Below, one piece after another: positions 17,510-26,781 of a stretch of 64,000 nt of DNA. A program made the position numbers and the translations under genes. Where the stretch lies: contig LNFF01000032.1 in assembly GCA_001464585.1 (NCBI GenBank), positions 1-64,000 of the forward strand, written 5' to 3'. Every line of letters begins with the position of its first letter. The first letter of the stretch is position 1. This stretch comes from Gammaproteobacteria bacterium Ga0077554 (GTDB lineage: Bacteria > Pseudomonadota > Gammaproteobacteria > Ga0077554 > Ga007554). The notes below the pieces were generated by a model, which saw nothing but the letters and a program-made list of their open reading frames with translations, ran no database searches and was not told where the DNA came from.

Positions 17510-18126
17510 GTAAAACCCTTATCAAGTGTTATCGGAGCTTCCCATTCATTTTCAAAAAAACATTCCCGCAAGGGACGACGCGTGCGTTGCGCCAGTTCGC
17601 GCAACTTCAGATCTTCAGTCAATGTTTCCGGCGCGGCAGGATAACCCACGGCGATCATCGCCATGCACCCATACTGCGCGGGAATGTTAAATGCGTGTCG
17701 TGTCTTGTCGGCATCAAACCCACCCATCTGATGCGCCATTAAACCCAGCGCCGTGGCTTGCAGGCTTAAATTTTCAGCCGCCGCGCCAGTGTCATATTCG
17801 CTCCAGCGATTGGGTTTACCGTTTTCACGAAACAATTTATTGGCGGTGGATAACAGCAATACCGGGGCGTTTTTTACCCATTGCTGATTAAATTCGCCCA
17901 GACAGGCAAAGGCTTTTTGCCATGCTGCGGCATCGGTATTTTTATCCCATACAATAAAGCGCCACGGCTCATCGCCGAAACACGACGGTGCCCAGCGCGC
18001 CGCTTCAAGCAACGCAATAATATGTTCACGGCCCACTGGCTTGTGCGCATCAAAGGCGCGGCCACTCCAGCGTTGCGCAATAATATCGTGAACTGGTACT
18101 TGTGTCACTGCCCGTTTGTCTGTCAT
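17506..18126 (-). CDS. Nitroreductase-family protein
   Basis: 206 residues of the FMN-dependent nitroreductase superfamily. The N-terminal RWSGRAFDAHKPVGREHIIALLEAARWAPS holds the FMN-contacting Arg/Ser cluster, followed by GDEPWRFIVWD and, near residue 118, AAAENLSLQATALGLMAHQMGG. Members reduce nitro- and quinone-type compounds or act in dehalogenation; the substrate is unknown. The DUF3047 gene overlaps its stop by four bases, and the pirin gene lies 19 bp upstream on the same strand, so the three may be one operon under the LysR regulator. Confidence 0.88.
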   Translation of the reverse strand: MTDKRAVTQVPVHDIIAQRWSGRAFDAHKPVGREHIIALLEAARWAPSCFGDEPWRFIVWDKNTDAAAWQKAFACLGEFNQQWVKNAPVLLLSTANKLFRENGKPNRWSEYDTGAAAENLSLQATALGLMAHQMGGFDADKTRHAFNIPAQYGCMAMIAVGYPAAPETLTEDLKLRELAQRTRRPLRECFFENEWEAPITLDKGFT

Positions 18127-18145
18127 TTCCTTATTCTCCTATGGG

Positions 18146-18901
18146 TTAGTCCTGCAGTAAATCAAATAATAAAACTTCCGCCGAACAGGGATGTTCAAGT
18201 GTCGTGTGAGGCAGGATGCCGGAAACGACTGCGCTGCTGTGCGTTAGCAATTCCAACGTTGGCTCGTCGATGATGCGCGCGCCATCACCGGTACTTAACA
18301 TGCGCCCGTTAAGTGTCACTTCACCGCGCGCCACATGCACATAAGCGCAGCGCTGCGCGGATAATTCATGCGTTACGCTATGTCCCGGATCAAGCACACT
18401 GGCATACACAAAAGCATCCTGGTAGATAGTCACTGAGCCGTGGCGCCCATCCGGCGATGCGATCAATTGTAAACGATTACGCTTTTGCTCTGCGGTAAAA
18501 TGTATTTGCTCATAGCTGGGCACGACATTAAGTTGATCAGGCACAATCCAAATCTGGAGAAAATGCAGTGGCTCGCTTCTGGAAGAATTATACTCGCTAT
18601 GCGTAATGCCCGTGCCCGCGCTCATGCGCTGCACATCACCGGGGTAAATGACAGAGCCATTCCCCATGCTGTCTTTATGCTCCAGACTCCCTTGCAATAC
18701 ATAGGTAATAATTTCCATGTCGCGGTGTCCGTGCGTGGGAAAACCGCCGCTCGCCGCCACCCGATCATCATTAATCACGCGCAGGCTGGAAAAGCCCATC
18801 TGCGCGGGGTCGTAATAGCTGGAAAAGGAAAAAGTGTGGTAGGTATCGAGCCAGCCGTGGTTGGCATGACCCCGTTCGTGGCTTTTGCGCAAGGTGATCA
18901 T
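18146..18901 (-). CDS. Pirin-family protein (YhhW-like) with a REP-like insert
   Basis: 251 residues of the bicupin pirin family; some members are quercetin dioxygenases. The N-terminal cupin holds the metal ligands in [17 protein letters not shown] (two His) and GITHSEYN (His and Glu). The family is about 231 residues. The extra length lies near the C-terminus, residues about 225-238 ([14 protein letters not shown]), just before the final strand EVLLFDLL, and is encoded by a dispersed 41-nt hairpin repeat. It is divergent from a LysR-type regulator, a common pairing. Confidence 0.88.
   Translation of the reverse strand: MITLRKSHERGHANHGWLDTYHTFSFSSYYDPAQMGFSSLRVINDDRVAASGGFPTHGHRDMEIITYVLQGSLEHKDSMGNGSVIYPGDVQRMSAGTGITHSEYNSSRSEPLHFLQIWIVPDQLNVVPSYEQIHFTAEQKRNRLQLIASPDGRHGSVTIYQDAFVYASVLDPGHSVTHELSAQRCAYVHVARGEVTLNGRMLSTGDGARIIDEPTLELLTHSSAVVSGILPHTTLEHPCSAEVLLFDLLQD
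18189..18229 (+). repeat. Two-hairpin REP-like element, copy A (inside pirin gene)
   Basis: A 41-nt unit with core GAGGCAGGATGCCG. Nested stems are GTCGT/ACGAC outside and GGCA/TGCC with a GGA loop inside. The small upstream hairpin (GAACA/TGTTC) starts at 18184. It is read antisense within the pirin reading frame. Confidence 0.75.
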
Positions 18902-19008
18902 TTGGCGTTCTCCTTCAAAATTTCTGAATACTGTTTAAGTTATGATAAACTCAAACCTATAGTTATAAAACAGAATCATTTCGAACCACTCTTTCAGTAA
19001 ATTTGAAT

Positions 19009-19914
19009 ATGCGGCTCACTCTCGACGCTTTAGCAGTATTGGACGCCATCGCGCGCAAGGGCAGCTTTGCGGCGGCGGCAGAAGAGCTTTACCGTGTGCC
19101 CTCAGCCATTACGTATACCGTGAGCAAGCTGGAGCAGGATTTAAAAGTAGATTTGTTTGATCGCAGCGGACACCGCGCCAAACTTACGTCAGCCGGCGAG
19201 AAGTTGTTACAGGAAGGCCGCCACCTGCTGCGCGCCGCTCAAGAACTGGAACTCAGCGTAAAACGCGTGGCGACAGGCTGGGAAGCGGAACTGACCCTCG
19301 CGATGGACGATTTGATTCCACTTTCCAGAATATATCCTTTGGTTGCTGATTTTTATGCGGGAAATGTCGGCACGCAACTGCGTATCATCACCGAGGTGCT
19401 CGGTGGCTCATGGGAAGCACTGGCGGCAGGGCGCGCCGATTTAGTGATTGGCGCCAGTGGCGAAGGGCCGCCAGGCGGCGGCTATGCGACACGCTTGCTC
19501 GGCGACATGGAATTTGTGTTTGTAGTGCCACCCGGCCACCCGCTCGCCAGCGCAACCGCCCTCCTTACCAGCGAAGATATATTGCAACACCGCGCCATAG
19601 CCGTTGCCGACAGCTCACGCAACCTGCCACCGCGCACTTCGTATTTACTGACTGGGCAGGACGTGCTTACCGTGCCCTGCATGCGCACCAAACTGGAGGC
19701 ACACCGCCTGGGACTCGGAGTGGGGTTCGTGCCGCGCTCGTTAGTCGAAGATGACTTGCTCACCGGGCGGCTGATCATGAAAGAGGTCGCCTGCCCTGCC
19801 CCAGCACCGCGCCTGTTTATCGCCTGGCGCGGCGGTAACACTGGCAAGGCACTGGCGTGGTTTCTGGAGCGTTTGGAGGATGAGAAGCTGTTGGCCTGCT
19901 TGATGGGGCGGTAA
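19009..19914 (+). CDS. LysR-type transcriptional regulator
   Basis: 301 residues. The N-terminal winged helix-turn-helix (LDALAVLDAIARKGSFAAAAEELY RVPSAITYTVSKLEQDL, residues 3-45) is typical of LysR. The effector domain follows from about residue 85. The ATG at 19009 gives the canonical family N-terminus; an in-frame TTG two codons earlier (19003) is less likely. It is transcribed away from the pirin gene with about 107 bp between starts. That intergenic stretch holds TATAGTTATAAAA and TTAAGTTATGATAAA segments that could be LysR binding boxes, so pirin and the nitroreductase are its probable targets. Confidence 0.88.
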   Translation: MRLTLDALAVLDAIARKGSFAAAAEELYRVPSAITYTVSKLEQDLKVDLFDRSGHRAKLTSAGEKLLQEGRHLLRAAQELELSVKRVATGWEAELTLAMDDLIPLSRIYPLVADFYAGNVGTQLRIITEVLGGSWEALAAGRADLVIGASGEGPPGGGYATRLLGDMEFVFVVPPGHPLASATALLTSEDILQHRAIAVADSSRNLPPRTSYLLTGQDVLTVPCMRTKLEAHRLGLGVGFVPRSLVEDDLLTGRLIMKEVACPAPAPRLFIAWRGGNTGKALAWFLERLEDEKLLACLMGR

Positions 19915-19962
19915 TCTTCCATAACCCCAGATTATCCATCAAGCGAAATAGAGCACACACCG

Positions 19963-20021
19963 CCGTTCGTGGTGAGCTTGTCGAAACATGAACGGCCCTT
20001 CGACAGGCTCAGGGCGAACGG
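19963..20021. repeat. Palindromic repeat, TTCGACAGGCTCA family
   Basis: Arms CCGTTCGTGGTGAGCTTGTC and CTTCGACAGGCTCAGGGCGA face each other. A second copy is at 21303-21372. The two flank the TPR gene at 20176-21216. A weaker outer inverted repeat (CCCAGATT / AATCTGGG, about 19926 and 20040) surrounds this copy. Confidence 0.75.
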
Positions 20022-20175
20022 TTTTGGGGCGTGGGACAATCTGGGATAATATGAACGTATCCATAAAAATCGATATAATTAAAATCATCTATCACACGCT
20101 CAAATTCCAAGTACACTATTTTCAGAGAAAATATTGACGGGAACAACCGATGATCCAGACACAACGGGAGCGGGT

Positions 20176-21216
20176 ATGAAAAAAATCGTCACGGCCTTTT
20201 TGTGCGCGTTGCTGTTGTCGGCCTTGCCGGTGCTGGCGGCGCAACCGGATGCGTTGCCATCAGCAGCCAGCGAAACCTCCACCGCACACGCCCTACCGAC
20301 CGTCGGCGATGTATCCACCGACCTCAAACTTCAACAGCAAAAGCTCGAGTTTTTCAAAGAGCGTTTGCAGATTCAGGACGAGCGCATTGTCGATCTGGGA
20401 TTGATGATCGGGTTTTTCGGCATATTGGTCACGGCCGTAGTGCTGGTTGTCACTATTCGAGCCACCAGGGAGGCCGTGCATACCGCAAAAGAGGAAGCGC
20501 AAAAAGAATTCCAGCGCCAAGCGGAAAAGTATGTCGGGGAAACCCTCAGACCCATAGCGGAGAAAGAGATTGAAGACATCAAGAAGGCCGGAAACGATCA
20601 GATCAGAGCACTGGAAAAAACGCATCAAGAAACGCAGTCTCTGAATGAGAAACACCGGTCTTTGAATAAGGAGCAGGAAGAACGCCTCGCAAAATTCGCT
20701 GCCCGCACGCTCAATCAACCGTCGACCCCCGCACAGCAACGGGATATGGAAAACGCTGTTCAGGATCTCGCCTCTGTCCCGCCCAAGGATTACCGCTTCA
20801 AAGACTGGAACCTGCTGGGCATACAGGCCTTCGAGCAAGGAAAACCCGCCCTCGCCCTTGAATATTTCAGCAAGGCCGGGGAGATTGCCGAGACACCAGT
20901 GGATAAAGCGAGGGCACTGCTCAACAAGGGCATTACCCTCAGCCAATTGCAACGCAGCGAAGAGGAAATTGCCGCCTACGACGAAATGGTGAAACGCTAC
21001 GGCGACGCGCCCGAGGCGGCGCTGCGCGAACCGGTAGCGAAGGCGCTGGCCAACAAGGGCGTCACCCTCGGCCAACTGCAACGCAGCGAAGAGGCCATCG
21101 TCCTCTTCGACGAGGTGGTGAAACGCTACGGCGAGGCACCCGAGGCGGCGCTGCGTGAGCAGGTGGCGAAGGTGCGGGCTCTCAAGGATAAAATTCAATC
21201 TGATAGACCGGATTAA
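20176..21216 (+). CDS. Exported membrane protein with coiled coil and TPR-like repeats
   Basis: 346 residues. A signal peptide (MKKIVTAFLCALLLSALPVLAA) is followed by a membrane helix (LGLMIGFFGILVTAVVLVVTI, residues about 75-95), then a long charged coiled coil (TREAVHTAKEEAQKEF onward, about 97-185). The C-terminal TPR-like region has two near-identical units built on LNKGITLSQLQRSEE...YDEMVKRYGDAPEAALRE. The ATG at 20176 has GGAGCGGG just upstream. The function is unknown; a scaffold role is likely. The repeat unit is duplicated in DNA as well (about 20925-21050 and 21045-21170), so recombination could change copy number. Confidence 0.75.
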   Translation: MKKIVTAFLCALLLSALPVLAAQPDALPSAASETSTAHALPTVGDVSTDLKLQQQKLEFFKERLQIQDERIVDLGLMIGFFGILVTAVVLVVTIRATREAVHTAKEEAQKEFQRQAEKYVGETLRPIAEKEIEDIKKAGNDQIRALEKTHQETQSLNEKHRSLNKEQEERLAKFAARTLNQPSTPAQQRDMENAVQDLASVPPKDYRFKDWNLLGIQAFEQGKPALALEYFSKAGEIAETPVDKARALLNKGITLSQLQRSEEEIAAYDEMVKRYGDAPEAALREPVAKALANKGVTLGQLQRSEEAIVLFDEVVKRYGEAPEAALREQVAKVRALKDKIQSDRPD

Positions 21217-21232
21217 CACGGAACAGACCCTG

Positions 21233-21272
21233 ATGGCATTTTTCAACAGCCTATGACGCTGAAAAATGCCAT
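21233..21272 (+). terminator. Hairpin after the TPR gene
   Basis: Perfect 13-bp stem (ATGGCATTTTTCA / TGAAAAATGCCAT) with a 14-base loop, 17 bp after the stop. The tail is AT-rich rather than a pure T-run. Confidence 0.6.
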
Positions 21273-21279
21273 AATATAT

Positions 21280-21394
21280 GACTTACGCAAAACACCCTGC
21301 TTCCGTTCGCCCTGAGCCTGTCGAAGGGTTTTGGATGCGGGGCGGGTGGTTCGACAGGCTCACCACGAACGGGTATTTAAACTTTGCGTAAGTC
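21280..21394. mobile_element. MITE-like element with GACTTACGCAAA ends
   Basis: Terminal inverted repeats GACTTACGCAAA and TTTGCGTAAGTC enclose a copy of the TTCGACAGGCTCA palindromic repeat (21303-21372). It carries no coding sequence and lies about 40 bp before pyrC. Confidence 0.55.
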
Positions 21395-21435
21395 CTAAAT
21401 AACACTATCGTTTTTATTGCCATTGGATCATACCC

Positions 21436-22473
21436 GTGCAACACATCACCCTCACCCGCCCCGATGACTGGCATCTGCACCTGCGCGACGGTGCGGCGCT
21501 GGCGACGACCGTGCCGCACACTGCACGCAGTTTTGCGCGCGCCATTGTCATGCCTAATCTCAAACCACCGGTGACCACCACCGAGCTGGCGCTGGCGTAC
21601 CGGGCGCGGATTCTGGCCACGCTGCCCGTAGGCGTGTCTTTTGAACCGCTGATGACGTTGTATCTCACTGACAATACCCCGGCACAGGAAATCATCCGTG
21701 CCCGGCAGAGTGGCCAGGTGGCGGCAGTGAAGCTTTATCCCGCAGGCGCCACCACGCATTCCGATGCCGGCGTTACCGCGCTGGAAAAAACCTGGCCCGC
21801 ACTGGAGGCCATGCAGGAACACGGCGTACCGTTGCTCATCCACGGCGAAGTGACAGATGCCAACATCGACATCTTTGACCGCGAGCGTGTATTCATTGAA
21901 CGTCACCTGATTCCGCTGACCCAGCGCTTTCCGGCGTTACGCATCGTCTTCGAACACATCACCACTCAGGAGGCGGCAGATTTTGTAACGGCTGCATCGC
22001 CGAATGTGGCCGCGACAATTACCGCGCACCATTTGCTGCTGAATCGCAACGCGATGCTGGCAGGCGGTATACGCCCGCATTATTACTGCTTGCCGGTGCT
22101 TAAGCGTGAAACCCATCGCCTTGCACTAATAGCCGCCGCCACCAGTGGCAACCCGAAATTCTTTCTCGGCACCGACAGCGCACCGCACACCCGACCCACC
22201 AAAGAAACCAGTTGCGGCTGTGCGGGCATGTATACTGCTCATGCCGCCATTGAGCTGTATGCCGAAGCCTTTGAAGAAGCCGGTGCGCTGGACAAGCTGG
22301 AAGGGTTTGCGAGCTTCTTCGGGCCAGATTTTTATCGTTTGCCTCGCAATAGCGCACGTATTACCTTGCGCAAAAATGCCTGGCGCGTCCCTGACACTTA
22401 TACGCTTAACGACGACGTGTTAGTGCCATTCCGCGCCAATGAGAACATCGCCTGGACTCTGGATAATGACTGA
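21436..22473 (+). CDS. pyrC: Dihydroorotase
   Basis: Catalyses ring closure of carbamoyl-aspartate to dihydroorotate in pyrimidine synthesis. 345 residues, the E. coli PyrC class (348). The metal site is visible: DWHLHLRDG (two His), the carbamylated lysine in [27 protein letters not shown], and the catalytic Asp in LGTDSAPH. The start is GTG at 21436; there is no good alternative. The last 8 bp overlap the RNase T start, so pyrC-rnt form an operon. Confidence 0.95.
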   Translation: MQHITLTRPDDWHLHLRDGAALATTVPHTARSFARAIVMPNLKPPVTTTELALAYRARILATLPVGVSFEPLMTLYLTDNTPAQEIIRARQSGQVAAVKLYPAGATTHSDAGVTALEKTWPALEAMQEHGVPLLIHGEVTDANIDIFDRERVFIERHLIPLTQRFPALRIVFEHITTQEAADFVTAASPNVAATITAHHLLLNRNAMLAGGIRPHYYCLPVLKRETHRLALIAAATSGNPKFFLGTDSAPHTRPTKETSCGCAGMYTAHAAIELYAEAFEEAGALDKLEGFASFFGPDFYRLPRNSARITLRKNAWRVPDTYTLNDDVLVPFRANENIAWTLDND

Positions 22474-23128
22474 GGACATCCTGACCACCGCTACCAAGCC
22501 TCCGTTTGCCCTGCGGTTTCGCGGCTTTCTACCCATTGTGGTGGATGTGGAAACAGCGGGATTTAACGCGCAAACCGATGCGTTACTGGAAATTGCCGCC
22601 GTGACCTTGCGCATGGATGAGGCGGGGCTGATACACCCCCATGAAACCCACGCCTGCCATGTGCAACCGTTTGCGGGGGCAAACCTGGAGGCTGCGGCGT
22701 TGGCGTTCACCGGCATTGATCCCTACCACCCATTTCGCCTCGCCAAAACCGAAGATGACGCATTACAAACCGTCTTCCACGCAGTACGCAAGGCGATCAA
22801 GGAACACGGCTGTACACGCGCCATATTGGTGGGTCATAATCCGTTTTTTGATCTGGGCTTTCTCAATGCCGCCGTCGCGCGCACCAAGATCAAGCGTAAC
22901 CCTTTCCATCCTTTCAGCACCTTCGATACCGCCACCCTGGGTGGTCTCGCCTATGGCCAGACCGTGCTGGCGCGGGCCGTGCAAGCGGCGGGGCTGGGTT
23001 GGAACAATGAAGAAGCGCATTCAGCTATTTATGATGCACAGAAAACGGCCCAACTGTTTTGTGCCGTGGTCAACCGTTGGCATACGCTGCAATCCCCGAA
23101 TTGCGCGCAGGCAATAGACACACCATAA
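22466..23128 (+). CDS. rnt: Ribonuclease T
   Basis: A DEDDh 3'-5' exonuclease that trims tRNA and 5S rRNA ends. 220 residues. Exo I is VVDVETAGF, with Asp and Glu; Exo II is [12 protein letters not shown]; Exo III is [17 protein letters not shown], with the general-base His. The RNase T-specific segment [26 protein letters not shown] is clear. The ATG at 22466 lies inside the end of pyrC (8-base overlap); an upstream in-frame start at 22439 is less likely. Confidence 0.93.
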   Translation: MTEDILTTATKPPFALRFRGFLPIVVDVETAGFNAQTDALLEIAAVTLRMDEAGLIHPHETHACHVQPFAGANLEAAALAFTGIDPYHPFRLAKTEDDALQTVFHAVRKAIKEHGCTRAILVGHNPFFDLGFLNAAVARTKIKRNPFHPFSTFDTATLGGLAYGQTVLARAVQAAGLGWNNEEAHSAIYDAQKTAQLFCAVVNRWHTLQSPNCAQAIDTP

Positions 23129-23171
23129 AAGCATGAGACAATGACTGTTAACGCAACCGGCGGGAATTGAT

Positions 23172-24122
23172 ATGATTCGAAATGACCTCTCCATTCTTGT
23201 CGCTGACGACATGCCGCTCAGTTGCGAAACCATTCGTGTTGCGCTGATTAAAAACGGTTATCACAATATACGCACCACCAACACGGCCAACGAAGCGCTG
23301 ACATTACTCGCAGCCCACCCCGCCGACATAGTGCTGGCAGACTGGATCATGCCAGGCATGGATGGCCTGGAACTCACTGACCGCATCCGCCAGCAAGACG
23401 AAGAAAACAATCACTACACCTCGGTGATATTGTTCACCGCCAAAGAAGGCATCGAAAATCTGGAGATCGCTTTCGAGCGCGGCGTCGATGACTACCTGAC
23501 CAAACCCGTCAACGAACGCGAACTTATTGCCCGCATTCATGCCGCCGGTCGCATCGCCGCGCTGCAAAATTCCCTGCTGGGCATGACGCAAGATCTCACT
23601 GCCAGCAACCAGCAATTACAGGAAATGGCAACCACCGACCCCCTCACCGGGCTCAGCAACCGTCGCCATATGCAAACCCATTTGCAGGCACTGCTGGCGG
23701 AAACCGTCGCGCGCGGTGGTGCAATTTGTCTCTCAATTGTCGACATCGACCACTTTAAAAATATCAATGACACGCACGGCCATGCAATAGGTGATGAAGT
23801 GCTGGTGGCGTTTGCCAAGCGCCTGAACCGCGCCGTGCGCCCCACCGATACTGTAGTGCGCATGGGTGGAGAAGAGTTTGCCATCATCATGTATTACGCC
23901 GATGCCGCACGCATCAATCCCGATATTTTTGAACGCATCCGTTGCGCCTTGGGTCAACGCCCCATTAAAACCAGCGCTGGTGATTTAGCGGTGACGGCAT
24001 CGTTTGGCGTATGCGTCTCCACCGGTACAGACGCGACGCAATCTCCAGAAAGCCTGATTGAATGCGCCGACCGCAAGCTGTACCAAGCCAAATCAGAAGG
24101 CAGAAACCGCATTGTGTATTAG
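23172..24122 (+). CDS. Response regulator with GGDEF diguanylate cyclase domain
   Basis: 316 residues, a PleD/WspR-like arrangement. The receiver domain spans residues about 5-125, with the acidic pair ADD, the phospho-acceptor Asp in VLADWIMPGMDG, Thr in LFTAKE and Lys in LTKPV. A helical linker (about 126-155) leads into a GGDEF domain from DPLTGLSNRR to the end. The signature reads MGGEEF, an active variant. It should make cyclic di-GMP when phosphorylated. No partner kinase lies adjacent. I did not see a clear RxxD inhibitory site. Confidence 0.92.
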   Translation: MIRNDLSILVADDMPLSCETIRVALIKNGYHNIRTTNTANEALTLLAAHPADIVLADWIMPGMDGLELTDRIRQQDEENNHYTSVILFTAKEGIENLEIAFERGVDDYLTKPVNERELIARIHAAGRIAALQNSLLGMTQDLTASNQQLQEMATTDPLTGLSNRRHMQTHLQALLAETVARGGAICLSIVDIDHFKNINDTHGHAIGDEVLVAFAKRLNRAVRPTDTVVRMGGEEFAIIMYYADAARINPDIFERIRCALGQRPIKTSAGDLAVTASFGVCVSTGTDATQSPESLIECADRKLYQAKSEGRNRIVY

Positions 24123-24126
24123 CGGT

Positions 24127-26151
24127 ATGACAAGATGTCTATGGATTTTTCTTGCCGCTTGCCTCGCACTCACCACATCACCGCTGGCATGGTCTGCCCC
24201 CCATATCTCAGGAAAACCCGAACCTTTCATTAGCAAACCTGGTTTGCCATTTCACCAGCGCGCACTCGCGCAAAATCGCGCAAGAGCGCTTGCGCCTGCA
24301 ACCTACCCTGCCACCGTAAAAGTGCTGTTTTTACGCGTGGATTTTCCCGTAGATACCAACGTCACCACCACTGGCAGTGGCGTATGGGCAGACCCATCTT
24401 ATGCCCACGCGGGCGATGCTGATTATTGGGTCAATAAAAACCGCCTCGCCATGATTAACTATTACGCCGAAGTGTCCTATGGCAAACTGACCCTTGATAT
24501 TACTGTCTCACCGACCATTTATCGTTTACCAAAAACCATGGCGCAGTATGGCAACGAAACACCTGCGTATCTTGAAAACCTGATCTTCGACAGCGTGACA
24601 GCAGCCGATGCAACCACTGATTTTGCCGCCTATGACGCCATCATGATCATTCATGCGGGCGCAGGTGAAGAAACTGACATCAGCAACAATACACCTGGCG
24701 ATATATGGTCACTGCATTATGCGGACGCAAGCATCAGCACGGGCGACAGCCCAGGCGCCCCACCATTAAAGGTTGATGGCATCTCCATTACCGAAGCGCT
24801 CATCATGTCGCAAACCGGCACGCAGGACGGTGACACGGTTGACCCGCTGGGTATCTATGTACATGAATTTGGCCACTGGCTGGGCCTACCCGATCTGTAT
24901 AGCACATCACTCGCGCCAGACTGGGATGGCATCGGTGTCTGGGGACTCATGGGCGGCGGCATTTATACCAAAGGCGCAGATGGCATTACTGGCAGCGCCC
25001 CGGCGCATCTGGAAGCATGGAGCAAGGTCTATCTTAAATGGGTTGTGCCACAAACATTTTCCACTGACACCGATCCCGGCATGCAAACCTTAACAACAGT
25101 TGAAACCAATGAAGCCCTGTTCAAATTACCAGCCAGCCCAACCACACCCACACAATATTATTTGCTGGAAAATCGCCGTAAAAGTGGGTTTGATACAGGC
25201 CTGCCCGGTGAAGGGTTATTAATCTGGCTGGTCGATGAATTGGCGATTGCCGAAGGCATACCCAACAATACCGTAAACAATAATCGCGCCCGACCCGGCA
25301 TCAAGCTAATTGAAGCCGACGGCGACAACGCATTGCATACTTTTGGTGGCGATGATGGCAGCGGCGGCGACCCGTTTCCCGGCCAAACCGGTAACGCACA
25401 CTTCACACCACGCACCGTACCCGCCGCCATACCTCCTGATGGAAATGCCTGGGTCTATATTAAAAATATCAGCGTGGACGCGCTGAGCAATGTGGCACTT
25501 ACGCTTGAGTTCGCTCCAGCGGCACCCACCAATGTTACCGCCACACTTAATGGAACAGGGACAAGCTTGCAGTGGAACGCGCCTTCCGCAACCGATCTGG
25601 CTTTTTATAGCGTGTATAAAAACGGGGTATTGCTAAGCACTGTAAATCTTTCCACATATAGCGACGTGTCTGTTGCAGCCGGAGACACCTATCACGTGAC
25701 TGCCACAGATGCCAATGGCAACGAAAGCGCGCGCTCACTTCAGGTTACGCCGATACCGGCGATCGTCCCACAGAAAGATAAACGCTGCTTCATTGCAACC
25801 GCCGCCTATGGCTCGTATCAGGCACCTTACGTAACCTTGCTGCGGGAATTCCGCGATGATTACCTGCTCCCTCACGCCTTCGGCACCGCGCTGGTAAATT
25901 TTTATTACGCCGTCAGTCCACCCATCGCGCAGTTTATTGCGCAGCATGAAAGCATCAAAGCCATGGTGAGAGTGTTGCTGCTGCCATGCATTGCGCTGGC
26001 ATTCTTTTTTGTGAAACTGGGTGCGGGAGGTAAACTGGTGGTGGTACTAATCGGGGTGATGATGGGATTGGCAGGGCATCAAGGACTGAAAAAAGCCCGT
26101 CACAAGATCAGATTAAAGCGCAACAGCTACCTGTGGTTGAGAGATACTTAA
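24127..26151 (+). CDS. Secreted M6-type metalloprotease with CFI-box C-terminal domain
   Basis: 674 residues. A signal peptide (MTRCLWIFLAACLALTTSPLAWSA) precedes an immune-inhibitor-A-like (M6) protease domain with the zinc site H246-E247-F-G-H250 followed by WLGLPDLY, where a third ligand is expected. Around residue 460 a fibronectin-like module follows (PTNVTATLNGTGTSLQWNAP). The last 120 residues begin C554-F-I-A-T-A-A-Y-G-S, hold the helix RDDYLLPHAFGTALVNFYYAVSPP, and end with two hydrophobic segments and a basic tail. The same ending occurs in the protein at 46111-48762. The ATG is five bases after the GGDEF gene stop. Confidence 0.88.
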   Translation: MTRCLWIFLAACLALTTSPLAWSAPHISGKPEPFISKPGLPFHQRALAQNRARALAPATYPATVKVLFLRVDFPVDTNVTTTGSGVWADPSYAHAGDADYWVNKNRLAMINYYAEVSYGKLTLDITVSPTIYRLPKTMAQYGNETPAYLENLIFDSVTAADATTDFAAYDAIMIIHAGAGEETDISNNTPGDIWSLHYADASISTGDSPGAPPLKVDGISITEALIMSQTGTQDGDTVDPLGIYVHEFGHWLGLPDLYSTSLAPDWDGIGVWGLMGGGIYTKGADGITGSAPAHLEAWSKVYLKWVVPQTFSTDTDPGMQTLTTVETNEALFKLPASPTTPTQYYLLENRRKSGFDTGLPGEGLLIWLVDELAIAEGIPNNTVNNNRARPGIKLIEADGDNALHTFGGDDGSGGDPFPGQTGNAHFTPRTVPAAIPPDGNAWVYIKNISVDALSNVALTLEFAPAAPTNVTATLNGTGTSLQWNAPSATDLAFYSVYKNGVLLSTVNLSTYSDVSVAAGDTYHVTATDANGNESARSLQVTPIPAIVPQKDKRCFIATAAYGSYQAPYVTLLREFRDDYLLPHAFGTALVNFYYAVSPPIAQFIAQHESIKAMVRVLLLPCIALAFFFVKLGAGGKLVVVLIGVMMGLAGHQGLKKARHKIRLKRNSYLWLRDT

Positions 26152-26165
26152 GATGTACCCGCCTG

Positions 26166-26268
26166 TGTCATTTCGACCAACGGGAGAAATCCTGGAAGAT
26201 CTCTCAAAGATCCCTCACCTTCGTTCGAGACTCGAGACAAGGATTTCTCCCGTTGGTCGAAATGACAG
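26166..26268. repeat. Palindromic repeat, TGTCATTTCGACC family, copy 1
   Basis: TGTCATTTCGACCAACGGGA and the inverted GGTCGAAATGACA form long arms around AGATCTCTCAAAGATC. Related copies are at 39444, 44099 and 55237, with short forms at 32721, 41324 and 52120. It sits between convergent genes. Confidence 0.85.
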
Positions 26269-26276
26269 CGCTCTAT

Positions 26277-26609
26277 TTAAGACGCCGCCGACTTCTTCGC
26301 CTTGACTTCATCCACCATTTTCTGCAACTCACCGCGCTCATACAATTCCAGCGTGATGTCGCAGCCACCAATTAATTCGCCATTGACATACACTTGAGGA
26401 AACGTGGGCCAATTGGCGTAGCGCGGCAGATTTTCAAAAATGTCGGGGTTTGCCAGTACGTTAACAAAGGCAAAGTCAGCATCACAGGCCTTGAGCGCCT
26501 GTGCCGTACGGCTGGAAAAACCACACTGCGGCAATTGGGGGGTGCCTTTCATGTAAAGAATAATCGGGTTACTTTTGACCTGTTCATCAATAACTTTCAA
26601 AATATCCAT
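26277..26609 (-). CDS. grxD: Monothiol glutaredoxin (Grx4 type)
   Basis: 110 residues. The CGFS active site is in PQCGFSSRTAQAL, with YMKGTPQLP before it and WPTFPQVYVNGELIGGCDITLELYERGEL after it, the glutathione-binding TFPQ and GG-CD motifs. Grx4 proteins carry a 2Fe-2S cluster with BolA partners and take part in iron-sulfur trafficking. E. coli Grx4 is 115 residues. No SD stronger than GAGGT is present. Likely monocistronic. Confidence 0.95.
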   Translation of the reverse strand: MDILKVIDEQVKSNPIILYMKGTPQLPQCGFSSRTAQALKACDADFAFVNVLANPDIFENLPRYANWPTFPQVYVNGELIGGCDITLELYERGELQKMVDEVKAKKSAAS

Positions 26610-26660
26610 TGGGTTACCTCATCTTAAATCTCTTTGAACCAAATTCCCCGCCGCATACGG

Positions 26661-26725
26661 CGTTTATTGTCATCCCGAACTGCGGTGAGGGATCTTAAGA
26701 TTCCTCGCTATGCTCGGAATGACAA
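26661..26725 (+). repeat. Dispersed repeat, TGTCATCCCGAAC family
   Basis: Begins GGCGTTTATTGTCATCCCGA and ends GCTCGGAATGACA, an imperfect inverted repeat. Related copies are at 9824 and 50060. Confidence 0.65.
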
Positions 26726-26781
26726 GGGTACAGATAGACGGAGAGTTTACCTGTAAATTCCACATAAAAAAAGCAGGTACT

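Noticed and set aside
20293-21246. A 317-residue open frame on the minus strand
   Set aside because: It lies antisense to the TPR gene, has no SD or family features, and its repeats only mirror the TPR repeats.
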